Made by a program: the position numbers and the translations under genes. Below the pieces are notes generated by a model. It saw nothing but the letters and a program-made list of their open reading frames with translations, made no database searches and had not been told where the DNA came from. Shown here in pieces: positions 7,521 through 15,658 of a DNA stretch of 64,000 nt (within the stretch, counting starts at the first letter, position 1; every line of letters starts with the position of its first letter). Origin of the DNA: Streptomyces cinnamoneus (GTDB lineage: Bacteria; Actinomycetota; Actinomycetes; Streptomycetales; Streptomycetaceae); assembly GCF_014650495.1 (NCBI RefSeq), contig NZ_BMVB01000020.1, positions 1-64,000 on the forward strand, given 5' to 3'.

Positions 7521-9380
7521 ATGACGTCCACGCCTGCCGACGCCCGGCAGCAGACTTACGATCCGTCGGTGACGACGCGCCTGCGCGTCCCCGCCCCGGC
7601 CACCCCGGCGGACACCGCCGGGAGCCGGCCGCAGCCCCCGGATCCGCCCAGGCTCCCCCCGCCGCACCAACGCCCCGAGCGGCCCCGCTTCGACTACGAG
7701 CACTACAGCCGCCTGGCCGGGCCGCTGACCGACCCCGCCCCGGGCCCGGGCCCCTACCGCGTCCGCTACCGCAGCCTCCTGGCCGACGAGCCGCACCGCA
7801 TCCAGGCGGCGCTGCTGCTGGGGGCGGCCCCCGTGGTCTCGCTGGGCCTGCTGATCTGGCTGATGCAGCCCTCGCACTGGACCCAGCGGGAGAACGGCAC
7901 CCTGCTGATGCGCGTCCTCGACACCGTGATGCTGGTGTCGATCGGCCTGATCGAGCTGTTCCGTACGCTCAACGTCACCTCCAACGCCCACGCCACCCTC
8001 GTCGCCCGCGACCCGATACCGGTCGTTCCCGAGACCGGCACCAGAGTCGCCTTCCTGACCTCCTTCGTGCCGGGCAAGGAACCGATCGGCATGGTCACCA
8101 GAACGCTCGAAGCGGCGGTCCGGGTCCGCCACCGCGGCCCCGTGCACGTATGGCTGCTCGACGAGGGCGACGACCCGGAGGTCAAGGCCGTCTGCGCCCG
8201 CCTGGGGGTGCGCCACTTCTCCCGCAAGGGGGTCGAGAAATGGAATCGCCCCAAGGGCCCGCACCGGGCGAGAACCAAGCACGGCAATTACAACGCCTGG
8301 CTCGACGCGCACGGCGACGACTACGACTTCTTCGCCTCCGTCGACACCGATCACGTGCCGCTTCCCAACTTCCTGGAGCGGATGCTCGGTTACTTCCGTG
8401 ACCCGGATGTCGCCTTTGTCGTTGGACCTCAGGTGTACGGGAACTACGACGCGGCGGTCACCAAAGCGGCCGAAAGCCAGCAGTTCCTCTTCCACGCCCT
8501 CATTCAGCGCGCCGGCAACCGCTACGGCGCCCCCATGTTCGTCGGCACCAACAATGCGGTGCGCATCAGCGCCCTCAAGGGCATCGGCGGCCTGTACGAC
8601 TCGATCACCGAGGACATGGCCACCGGATTCGAGCTGCACCGGCACCGCAATCCGGCCACGGGCAAGAAATGGCGTTCGGTCTACACCCCGGACGTGCTCG
8701 CCGTCGGCGAGGGCCCGAACGCCTGGACGGACTTCTTCACCCAGCAGCTGCGCTGGTCCCGGGGGACGTACGAGACCATCATCAAGCAGTACTGGAAGGG
8801 TCCCTTCACCCTCTCGCCGGGGAAGTTCCTCAATTACACGCTGATGGTCATCTACTACCCCATGACAGCGCTCAACTGGATGCTCGGCGCCCTCAGTTGC
8901 GCCCTCTTCCTGGGGCTCGGCGCATCCGGGATCTCCATCAATTCCCAGGTCTGGATGATGCTCTACAGCGACGCGGCCGCCCTCCAGATCGGCCTCTACA
9001 TCTGGAACCGCCGGCACAACGTCTCCCCGCACGAGCCCGAGGGCTCCGGCGGGCTCGCCGGCATGGTGATGTCCGCGCTCTCCGCCCCCGTCTATGCCCG
9101 TTCCCTCACCGACGCGGTCCTGCGCCGCAAGAGCAGGTTCGTGGTGACGCCGAAGGGCGACTCGTCCAGCCCCGACACCCTCTTCGGCACGTTCCGCATC
9201 CACCTCTTCTTCCTGCTCGTCTTCGGCGGGTCGCTGGTGGCGTCCTTCGTCCTCGGCCACACCCACGTGGCGATGCGCACCTGGGCGGTGCTCGCCCTGG
9301 CGGTCACCGTGGCCCCGATCCTGGCCTGGTGGTGGACCGTGTACCGCGCCGAGCACCCCGAGGGAGCCCGTCAGCAATGA
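7521..9380 (+). CDS. cslA: Cellulose synthase-like family 2 glycosyltransferase CslA
   Basis: A 619-residue processive membrane glycosyltransferase. It has a Pro-rich cytoplasmic start, two membrane segments around residues 90-150, and a GT2 domain. That domain carries the donor Asp ('LLDEGDD'), the DxD motif D275-T-D277 ('SVDTDHVP'), the acceptor-site 'TEDMATG' and the Q408-x-x-R-W412 motif. Several membrane helices follow. In Streptomyces, CslA makes a beta-glucan-like polymer at growing hyphal tips, partnering GlxA. The ATG at 7521 follows GGGGGGAA. The stop overlaps the glxA start (ATGA), showing coupled translation. Confidence 0.93.
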   Translation: MTSTPADARQQTYDPSVTTRLRVPAPATPADTAGSRPQPPDPPRLPPPHQRPERPRFDYEHYSRLAGPLTDPAPGPGPYRVRYRSLLADEPHRIQAALLLGAAPVVSLGLLIWLMQPSHWTQRENGTLLMRVLDTVMLVSIGLIELFRTLNVTSNAHATLVARDPIPVVPETGTRVAFLTSFVPGKEPIGMVTRTLEAAVRVRHRGPVHVWLLDEGDDPEVKAVCARLGVRHFSRKGVEKWNRPKGPHRARTKHGNYNAWLDAHGDDYDFFASVDTDHVPLPNFLERMLGYFRDPDVAFVVGPQVYGNYDAAVTKAAESQQFLFHALIQRAGNRYGAPMFVGTNNAVRISALKGIGGLYDSITEDMATGFELHRHRNPATGKKWRSVYTPDVLAVGEGPNAWTDFFTQQLRWSRGTYETIIKQYWKGPFTLSPGKFLNYTLMVIYYPMTALNWMLGALSCALFLGLGASGISINSQVWMMLYSDAAALQIGLYIWNRRHNVSPHEPEGSGGLAGMVMSALSAPVYARSLTDAVLRRKSRFVVTPKGDSSSPDTLFGTFRIHLFFLLVFGGSLVASFVLGHTHVAMRTWAVLALAVTVAPILAWWWTVYRAEHPEGARQQ

Positions 9381-11326
9381 GATTCCAACCGAGCCGCCGC
9401 ACCCGCCGCACCGCGGTCGGTGCGGCGGTCGTGGTCGTCCTGGCGGGGATGAACGGGCCGGCGCTCTGGGGCTACGCCGCCGACCAGTACCACGATTACA
9501 AGATCAATCAGCCGAAGTACAAGGCGAAGAACGGCCACTGGGACGTCGTGGACGTGCCCAGGGAATACCGCATCAATACGATTCACGCCGCCCTGCTGCA
9601 CACCGGCAAGGTGCTGCTGGTGGCGGGCTCCGGGAACAACGCGGCGAATTTCAAGGCCAAGTCCTTCCGCACGGTCCTGTGGGACCCGCGCACGAACGCC
9701 TTCGAGAACATCCCCACGCCCAAGGACCTGTTCTGTGCCGGCCACACCCAGCTGGCCGACGGCAAGCTCCTGGTGGCCGGCGGCACCCAGCGCTACGAAA
9801 AGCTGGAGGGCGACGTCACCAAGGCCGGCGGCCTGATGCTCGTCCACAACGAGAACCCCGACAAGCCGATGACGTTCCCGGCCGGCACCCGCTTCACCGG
9901 CAAGGAGAGCCACAAGACCTTCGAGTCGAAGGACGCGGTGCTCGTGCCGCGCGCCAAGAAGGAGGGCGAGGGCGACCAGGTCAAGGTCACCGCCAGCACC
10001 GCCCGCGTCTATGTGGAGGCGCTGGAGAAGGGTCACGAGTACGAGACGGGGACCACCGACAATTTCCGCATCGAGGGACTCGGCGGCGCCGACGCCCAGA
10101 ACGCGTACGGCATCGCCAACAAGCTCTCCTTCGACAAGAAGGACTTCCAGGGCATCAGGGACAGCTTCGAATTCGACCCGGTCGCCGAGCGCTACGTCAC
10201 GGTCGACCCCATGGCAGAGGCCCGCTGGTACCCGACGCTGACCACCCTTCAGGACGGAAAGGTGCTCTCGGTCTCCGGCCTCGACGAGATCGGCCAGGTC
10301 GTCCCCGGGAAGAACGAGATCTACGACCCGGCCACCAAGAAGTGGTCCTACCTGCCCAAGGAGCGCTTCTTCCCCACCTATCCGGCCCTCTTCCTCGCCG
10401 GCCGGAACAAGGTCTTCTACACCGGCTCCAACGCCGGCTACGGACCGGCCGACAAGGGCCGCGTCCCCGGCCTGTGGAACGTGGAGAGCAACGAGTTCAC
10501 CGAGGTGCCCGGCATCAGCGACCCGGACGTCCTGGAGACGTCGATGTCCGTCCTCCTCCCGCCCGCCCAGAAACAGCGCTACATGGTGCTGGGCGGCGGC
10601 GGGGTCGGAGAGGACCGCAAGTCCACCGCCAGGACGCGCATCGTCGACCTGCGCGAGGAGAAGCCCCGCTTCCACGACGGGCCCGACCTCTACGCCAAGG
10701 TCCGCTACCCCAGCAGCGTCATCCTGCCCGACGACACCGTGCTCACCACGAACGGCTCGGGCGACTACCGGGGCCGCAGTAACTCCAACGTCCTGCAGGC
10801 CGAGCTCTACGACCCCGGGTCCAACTCCACCCGCCCCGTCGCGGACCCGCTCGTGGGCCGCAACTACCACTCCGGCGCGCTGCTGCTGCCGGACGGGCGC
10901 GTGATGACGTTCGGCTCCGACTCGCTGTTCGGTGACGCGGCCAACACCAAGGCGGCCACCTTCCAGCAGCAGATCGACCTCTACACCCCGCCCTACCGCT
11001 TCCGCGAGGGACGCCCCGAGATCAAGGAGACCGGGCCCCGCACCGTCAGGCTCGGCGAGCAGACCACGTACCGCACGAGCGACCCGAAGGACATCGCCCG
11101 GGCCCGGCTCATCCGGCCGGGATCGTTCACCCACGTCACCAACATCGAACAGCGCTCGATCGCCCTGGACATGACGAAGACCGCGGACGGTGTCACCCTC
11201 ACCGTCCCGCAGGACCCTGCCCTGGTGCCGCCCGGCTGGTACATGCTCACGGTGGTCGACGGGAAGGGCACCCCGTCGGAGGCGGTGTGGGTGAAGGTCC
11301 CGGTGGCCGAGGAGCCGTCCTCCTGA
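9377..11326 (+). CDS. glxA: Copper radical oxidase GlxA (kelch, galactose-oxidase fold)
   Basis: A 649-residue extracytoplasmic mononuclear copper radical oxidase. A Tat-like/membrane segment at residues about 10-32 ('SRRTRRTAVGAAVVVV') anchors it. A kelch beta-propeller and a C-terminal DUF1929-type domain follow. By alignment with galactose oxidase, C120 ('LFCAGH') and Y285 ('RWYPT') probably form the Cys-Tyr cofactor, and Y497/H498 ('RNYHSG') and H586 ('FTHVTNIEQR') bind copper. The numbering is counted here and the roles are inferred by family. It oxidises the glycan made by CslA and is required for development in S. lividans. The ATGA overlap with cslA indicates an operon. Confidence 0.93.
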   Translation: MRFQPSRRTRRTAVGAAVVVVLAGMNGPALWGYAADQYHDYKINQPKYKAKNGHWDVVDVPREYRINTIHAALLHTGKVLLVAGSGNNAANFKAKSFRTVLWDPRTNAFENIPTPKDLFCAGHTQLADGKLLVAGGTQRYEKLEGDVTKAGGLMLVHNENPDKPMTFPAGTRFTGKESHKTFESKDAVLVPRAKKEGEGDQVKVTASTARVYVEALEKGHEYETGTTDNFRIEGLGGADAQNAYGIANKLSFDKKDFQGIRDSFEFDPVAERYVTVDPMAEARWYPTLTTLQDGKVLSVSGLDEIGQVVPGKNEIYDPATKKWSYLPKERFFPTYPALFLAGRNKVFYTGSNAGYGPADKGRVPGLWNVESNEFTEVPGISDPDVLETSMSVLLPPAQKQRYMVLGGGGVGEDRKSTARTRIVDLREEKPRFHDGPDLYAKVRYPSSVILPDDTVLTTNGSGDYRGRSNSNVLQAELYDPGSNSTRPVADPLVGRNYHSGALLLPDGRVMTFGSDSLFGDAANTKAATFQQQIDLYTPPYRFREGRPEIKETGPRTVRLGEQTTYRTSDPKDIARARLIRPGSFTHVTNIEQRSIALDMTKTADGVTLTVPQDPALVPPGWYMLTVVDGKGTPSEAVWVKVPVAEEPSS

Positions 11327-11371
11327 GGGCCGGCCCGGAGGCGGTGGGGGCGACGGGTCCGGCGGGGCCGG

Positions 11372-12424
11372 TCAGCGGGAGTTGCGGGCCAGTTCGAGGG
11401 CGTAGGTCTCCCACCACTGGCCGGCGTCCGGGCCGCCCTTGCAGGCGCCGTCCGACTCCCCCGGCCGCTTGACCCACAGGTAGGCGTCGACCTGCCGGTC
11501 CCCGGTGCGGGTGGTCGGCGGCTCGCCGAGGGCCCGGCCGGAGGGGTTGCACCACGCCTTCTCGTGATCGCCGCCGGACAGCGGCCCGTTGCCGTTGCGG
11601 CTGGTGTCGATGACGAAGTGCTTGCCGCCCACCAGCCGGGAGAGGCGGTGGCCGTAGTCCTTGCTGTCCTCGGTGGTCTGGAAGTTGGAGACGTTGAGCG
11701 CGAAGCCGTCGGCCTGCTCGATGCCGGCCCTGCGCAGCGGCTCGGCCATCCGGTCGACGGGCGTGACCCAGCTCGGGTTGCCGGCGTCCAGGTACACCTT
11801 GGTCCTCGGCAGCGCCTTGAGCTTACCGACGGCCTCCTTGATCAGCGCGAACCGCTCCTCGTGATACTCCTGCGGCGTGCAGCCGTCCTCCATGTGCGGC
11901 AGGGCGTCCGGCTCCAGGATCACGGTCGCCGGGCGGTCACCGATGCCCCTGACCGCCCGGTCCAGCCAGGCCCGGTAGGCGTCGCCGTCGGAGGCGCCGC
12001 CCTGGGAGTACTGGCCGCAGTCGCGGTGCGGGATGTTGTAGAGCACCAGCAGGGCGTCCCGGTCGGCCTTGACCGCGGCCTCCGTGAAGCCGCGCGTCTG
12101 CCCCTCGGGGTCGTCGATGCCCACCCATTCCGCGACCGGCTGGCTGGCGATCTTCTGGAGCAGCTCGGCGTCGGCCTCCTTGCCCGACCGGCGCAGCCGC
12201 GCAGACTCCTTCGCCGCGGTCCCGTCCGGGTTCACCCAGAAGGGAGACCGCGCTTTGGGCTGCTGCTGGGCGGGCTGCTGCGAGGCGGGGGCGGCCTCCT
12301 TCTTCGGCGCCTCGTCCGAGGAGGAGCAGCCGGGGACCGCGAGAAGGAGGAGCACCCCCACCGCTCCGGCCCGCGCCGCGGCCCTGCGGCTGCGGCGGGT
12401 GTGACCGGTGTTGCTGCCGTACAT
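11372..12424 (-). CDS. cslZ: Glycoside hydrolase family 6 lipoprotein (endoglucanase CslZ-like)
   Basis: A 350-residue predicted lipoprotein. The signal ends in 'LAVPGCSSS', with C33 as the lipidation site, followed by a Gln/Pro/Ala linker to about residue 58. GH6 motifs follow in order: 'YNIPHRDCGQYSQGG', 'VILEPDALP' (catalytic acid Asp), 'YLDAGNPSW', 'FALNVSNFQ', 'HFVIDTSRNGNGP' and 'YLWVKRPGESDG'. It is convergent with glxA. GH6 enzymes cut beta-1,4-glucan, so this one probably trims the CslA product outside the membrane, a role like that of cellulases paired with bacterial cellulose synthases. The symbol is by synteny. Confidence 0.9.
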   Translation of the reverse strand: MYGSNTGHTRRSRRAAARAGAVGVLLLLAVPGCSSSDEAPKKEAAPASQQPAQQQPKARSPFWVNPDGTAAKESARLRRSGKEADAELLQKIASQPVAEWVGIDDPEGQTRGFTEAAVKADRDALLVLYNIPHRDCGQYSQGGASDGDAYRAWLDRAVRGIGDRPATVILEPDALPHMEDGCTPQEYHEERFALIKEAVGKLKALPRTKVYLDAGNPSWVTPVDRMAEPLRRAGIEQADGFALNVSNFQTTEDSKDYGHRLSRLVGGKHFVIDTSRNGNGPLSGGDHEKAWCNPSGRALGEPPTTRTGDRQVDAYLWVKRPGESDGACKGGPDAGQWWETYALELARNSR

Positions 12425-12554
12425 CCACTCCCCCTTGGGTTTCCTGCCTCTGGAGGTGCCGTTGGAGGTGCCGTTCCCATGCTGGCACAGACGTGCCCCC
12501 GGCCGAGGGCAGTCATGTCACGACACGGTCCTCGGTCGCCCTCTTGGGCGACGG

Positions 12555-13220
12555 TCACACGTCCGGGACCGTGCCCGTCAGATAGGCGGAGACGACGAGG
12601 TTGGCGCTGTACGCGCGGCGGGCGCGGTCGTAGTCGCCGCCGCAGGTGATCAGGCGCAGTTCGGCGCGGCCCGCCCGGCGCGGGCCGTAGACCTTCGCGG
12701 CGTCGAAGCGGTTCTTGGTGAAGACCCTGACGTCCTCGACGGTGAACTCGGCCGTGGAGCCGTCCGCGCGGTCGACGGCGATCGTCTGGCCGCGTTTGAG
12801 GGACCCGAGTCCGTAGAAGACGCCCGGCGCCCGGTCGGTGTCCAGGTGCCCGACGAGGACGGCGGCGCCCCGGGTGCCCGGCTCGGGGCCGTCGCGGTAC
12901 CAGGCGACGGTGTTGGGCCGGTCGTACGGGGGCGGCTCGACGGCGCCGGCCCGGTTCAGTCCGTGGCCCTCGACCGCGGCCCGCACGTTCATCGCGGGAA
13001 TGGTCAGGCCCTGGGGGAGGGCGCCGGGCAGCGGCCGGTGGGGCGGGGGCAGGGCGGCGCCGGCCGGACGGCCCACGGCGGCGACGTCCCCGGTCGTGGG
13101 GGCGGAGGCCATCGGCACCTCGGTGATGTCCCGGCCCCACATCCACAACGCGACCAGCAGCGCGGCCCAGGCCGCCCCGGTCAGGAGGCGGCCCGCTCCG
13201 CTCGGGCGGTCCTCGGACAT
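12555..13220 (-). CDS. Class F sortase
   Basis: A 221-residue sortase with one N-terminal membrane segment (about residues 12-29), a Pro-rich linker and a sortase beta-barrel. Catalytic residues are visible: H125 ('VLVGHLDT'), C193 ('RLITCGG') and an Arg at about 202 ('DRARRAYSANLVV'). Class F sortases are typical of actinobacteria and their substrates are poorly defined. The start lies 10 bp downstream of the collagen-like surface gene on the same strand, which suggests that this neighbour is its dedicated substrate or partner. Confidence 0.9.
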   Translation of the reverse strand: MSEDRPSGAGRLLTGAAWAALLVALWMWGRDITEVPMASAPTTGDVAAVGRPAGAALPPPHRPLPGALPQGLTIPAMNVRAAVEGHGLNRAGAVEPPPYDRPNTVAWYRDGPEPGTRGAAVLVGHLDTDRAPGVFYGLGSLKRGQTIAVDRADGSTAEFTVEDVRVFTKNRFDAAKVYGPRRAGRAELRLITCGGDYDRARRAYSANLVVSAYLTGTVPDV

Positions 13221-13230
13221 GGCCCGCGGC

Positions 13231-13923
13231 TCACTGCTGCGCGTTGGTGCGCCGCCGGTACCAGATCAGGCCGCCGGCGATGGCCGCGGTCGTGCCGGCC
13301 AGCACGAGCCCCGGGGTGTCGGGGGCCTCGGCGGTGGCCGCGGTGCCGCCGGCGCCGGCGGGCACGGGTGCGACGGGCGAGGAGTACAGGCCGTGGGGTT
13401 CCCGGCCGCCGCGGTCGCCGTGCTCGCCGCGGTCGCCGTGCTCACCCCGCTCACCCCGCTCACCGCGGTCGCCGTGTTCACCGCGGCCGGGGCGGTCGGA
13501 GCGGGCGTCGGAGCGGTCGTGGCCGCCGTCGCGGTCGGAGGAGGAGCGCGTGTCGGACAGGTCGCTGCCGTCGGTGACGACCGTCAGCTTGCCGACGGCG
13601 GCGGCGTCGTAGCCGTCGCACCGCACGCGGACCGGGTACGTGCCGGCCGACGCGGTCTGGCGGACCGTCGCCTCGGCGAACATCCCGGCGGAGTCCCTGG
13701 TGAGCCGGGCGTCGTGGACGAACGCCTCCGAGCTGGCGGTCGCCCGTTCGCTGGCACAGCCGGAGATGCGCAGCTGCACCTCGGCGCCGGGTCTGCTGGT
13801 GACAGAGGTGAGCTCAATGGTTCCGGACATGGTGACGGGGCCGTCATGGGCATGAGCGGGGGCCGCGCAGACGGCGAGCGCGGCCGTCAGGGCGCCACTG
13901 AGGGCGAAGCGGACTGTAGCCAT
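13231..13923 (-). CDS. Surface protein with collagen-like Gly-x-y stretch, sortase-linked
   Basis: A 230-residue exported protein. It has a signal peptide ending 'APAHAHDG', then a beta-rich domain with two cysteines ('ISGCASE' and 'VRCDGYD') in residues about 28-120. A highly charged Asp/Ser/Arg segment leads into repeated Gly-x-y triplets ('GEHGDRGERGERGEHG'). The C-terminus is an Ala/Pro linker, 'APDTPG' at about residues 200-205, a hydrophobic helix and 'WYRRRTNAQQ'. That tail looks like a sortase sorting signal with a non-canonical motif. The gene is followed within 10 bp by the class F sortase. The start at 13923 follows AGGAGG in 'ACCAGGAGGTTCACC'. Confidence 0.8.
   Translation of the reverse strand: MATVRFALSGALTAALAVCAAPAHAHDGPVTMSGTIELTSVTSRPGAEVQLRISGCASERATASSEAFVHDARLTRDSAGMFAEATVRQTASAGTYPVRVRCDGYDAAAVGKLTVVTDGSDLSDTRSSSDRDGGHDRSDARSDRPGRGEHGDRGERGERGEHGDRGEHGDRGGREPHGLYSSPVAPVPAGAGGTAATAEAPDTPGLVLAGTTAAIAGGLIWYRRRTNAQQ
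13413..13493. repeat. Short in-frame repeats encoding Gly-x-y triplets
   Basis: 9- and 18-bp units (CGGTCGCCGTGCTCGCCG and variants) repeated about eight times. On the minus strand they encode Gly-Asp-Arg-Gly-Glu-His-type triplets. Confidence 0.75.
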
Positions 13924-14079
13924 GGTGAACCTCCTGGTATCCCGAGGTTCACCCCGTGCCGCACCGGCCCGCATCCGCTCCGTAGCGGTATTGCTCCATT
14001 CGGCGAGCGCGTAAGCCCGGCGGGTGGCTGCCGCAGGGCAACCGGCTCACACCGGCGCCCGCCTCAGGCGGGCCTCGCC

Positions 14080-14859
14080 TCAGATCAGGGCGACCAGGTC
14101 CGCGATCGAGTCGACCACCCGCGACGGGCGGAAGGGGAAGGTGTCGACCTCTTCGGCGCGGGTCAGGCCCGTCAGCACCAGGAAGGTCTCCATCCCGGCC
14201 TCCAGCCCGGCCAGGATGTCCGTGTCCATCCGGTCGCCGATCATGGCGCTGCTCTCGGAGTGCGCGCCGATGGCGTTGAGGCCGGCCCGCATCATCAGGG
14301 GGTTCGGCTTGCCGACGAAGTAGGGCTCGCGGCCGGTCGCCTTGGTGATCAGTGCGGCGACGGAGCCCGTGGCGGGCAGGGCGCCCTCGGCGGAGGGGCC
14401 GGTCTCGTCGGGGTTGGTGGCGATGAAGCGGGCACCGTTGTTGATGAGCCGGATCGCCTTGGTGAGCGCCTCGAAGCTGTAGGTCCGTGTTTCTCCCAGC
14501 ACGACGTAGTCGGGGTCCGCGTCGGTGAGGACGTAGCCGATGTCGTGCAGGGCGGTGGTCAGCCCGGCCTCGCCGATGACGTAGGCGGTGCCGCCGGGGC
14601 GCTGGTCGTCCAGGAACTGGGCGGTGGCCAGGGCGGAGGTCCAGATGTTGGGCACCGGCACGTCCAGGCCGATCCGCTGCAGGCGGGCGTGCAGGTCGCG
14701 GGGCGTGTACATCGAATTGTTCGTCAGCACGAGGAAGGGCTTGCCGGACTCGCGCAGGCCCTTGATGAAGGCGTCGGCCCCGGGCACCGGGATGCCCTCG
14801 TGCATCAGGACACCGTCCATGTCGGTGAGCCAGGACTGGATCGGCTTGCGCTCTGCCAC
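14080..14859 (-). CDS. HAD-IIA (NagD-like) sugar or nucleotide phosphatase
   Basis: A 259-residue HAD-superfamily hydrolase. Motif I is 'WLTDMDGVL' (D13 nucleophile, D15), motif II is 'VLTNNS', and the C2-type cap occupies the middle. Motif III/IV is 'KPNPLMM' and 'IGDRMDTDILAG', matching the NagD/PGP subfamily (HAD-IIA). The GTG at 14859 follows CAGGAG. Members dephosphorylate nucleotide monophosphates or phosphorylated metabolites, and the substrate here is not predictable. No operon partner is seen. Confidence 0.9.
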   Translation of the reverse strand: MAERKPIQSWLTDMDGVLMHEGIPVPGADAFIKGLRESGKPFLVLTNNSMYTPRDLHARLQRIGLDVPVPNIWTSALATAQFLDDQRPGGTAYVIGEAGLTTALHDIGYVLTDADPDYVVLGETRTYSFEALTKAIRLINNGARFIATNPDETGPSAEGALPATGSVAALITKATGREPYFVGKPNPLMMRAGLNAIGAHSESSAMIGDRMDTDILAGLEAGMETFLVLTGLTRAEEVDTFPFRPSRVVDSIADLVALI

Positions 14860-15199
14860 TGTGCGACTCCTGCCGTGCTGTGCCCATCGCTGGGACCCGG
14901 GGACGCCGGAGCGGCACCTCTCGTGCGCCGCTCCGACACCCCCAGCCTAATCAGTCGGCCGAAGGCACCCCTGCGAAGGTTCATCCTGCGACTATCCCCC
15001 CACACGGGGGATGAGGGTCGGCGCAGCGACGGTGGAGCGGCGACGAGGACCCGGAACGCCCCGCCCCGCCACGCCGTGGGAGTGCCACGCACGCCCGGAT
15101 ATCGGCGCATGTGCCCCGAGTACCCCGCTCCGTACGGTGTGTGATGCCCGCCCTGCGGCAGCAGGGCGCACCCCATCGAAGGAGAGAGGGGGCACCCCC
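14860..15199. other. Divergent intergenic region, no gene seen
   Basis: About 340 bases between the divergent HAD and cysteine-rich genes. It holds a small hairpin, ATCCCCC-CACAC-GGGGGAT, at 14994-15012, and promoters for both genes presumably lie here. The ribosome site GGAGAGAGGGGG at 15181-15192 serves the downstream gene. Confidence 0.5.
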
Positions 15200-15652
15200 T
15201 TGCTCGCACCCAACGACGCGATGATCACGCGGGTGATCACGACGCCGCACGACGGTGACGTCGCCACCTGCAGGCCGAACGTCTGCTGTCACGGACCGGT
15301 GAACAAGTTCAAGGTCTGCGTGGAGATCATCGCCGGCAGCTACATCGGCAACTCGTGCCTTCCGTACACGCTCAGCCTGCACTGCATCGACGAGTGTCTG
15401 GCGGAGCCCAACAAGGAGATGAGCGTCCTGGGCAAGGCGCAGCACTTCTCCAAGAACGACGGCTGGAAGCCCAACGGCTGCAAGGGAACGTACGTCAAGT
15501 GGGTGTGCTTCCCCATCGAGGTGCCGCCCAAGCTCCCCGGGTGCCACGTCTTCCACTACATCGTCACCTTGTGTGACAAGCGCGGCACCATCGCGTCCTT
15601 CCGGCACAGCGCGCCGTTCATCCTGGCCGCGCACGAGAACGCGGACTGCTGA
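15200..15652 (+). CDS. Unrecognised 12-cysteine protein
   Basis: A 150-residue protein that matches no family I know. It has 12 cysteines ('CRPNVCCHG', 'FKVCVEI', 'GNSCLP', 'LHCIDECL', 'NGCKG', 'KWVCFP', 'PGCHVF', 'VTLCDK' and a C-terminal 'ADC') and aromatic beta-strand-like segments. There is no signal peptide and no membrane helix. The first supported start is TTG at 15200, about 9 bases after GGAGAGAGGGGG. The ATG at 15221 has no ribosome site. Codon use is less extreme in GC than neighbouring genes. The cysteines could bind metal, or form disulfides if the protein leaves the cell by a non-Sec route. Confidence 0.65.
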   Translation: MLAPNDAMITRVITTPHDGDVATCRPNVCCHGPVNKFKVCVEIIAGSYIGNSCLPYTLSLHCIDECLAEPNKEMSVLGKAQHFSKNDGWKPNGCKGTYVKWVCFPIEVPPKLPGCHVFHYIVTLCDKRGTIASFRHSAPFILAAHENADC

Positions 15653-15658
15653 CCGGCT

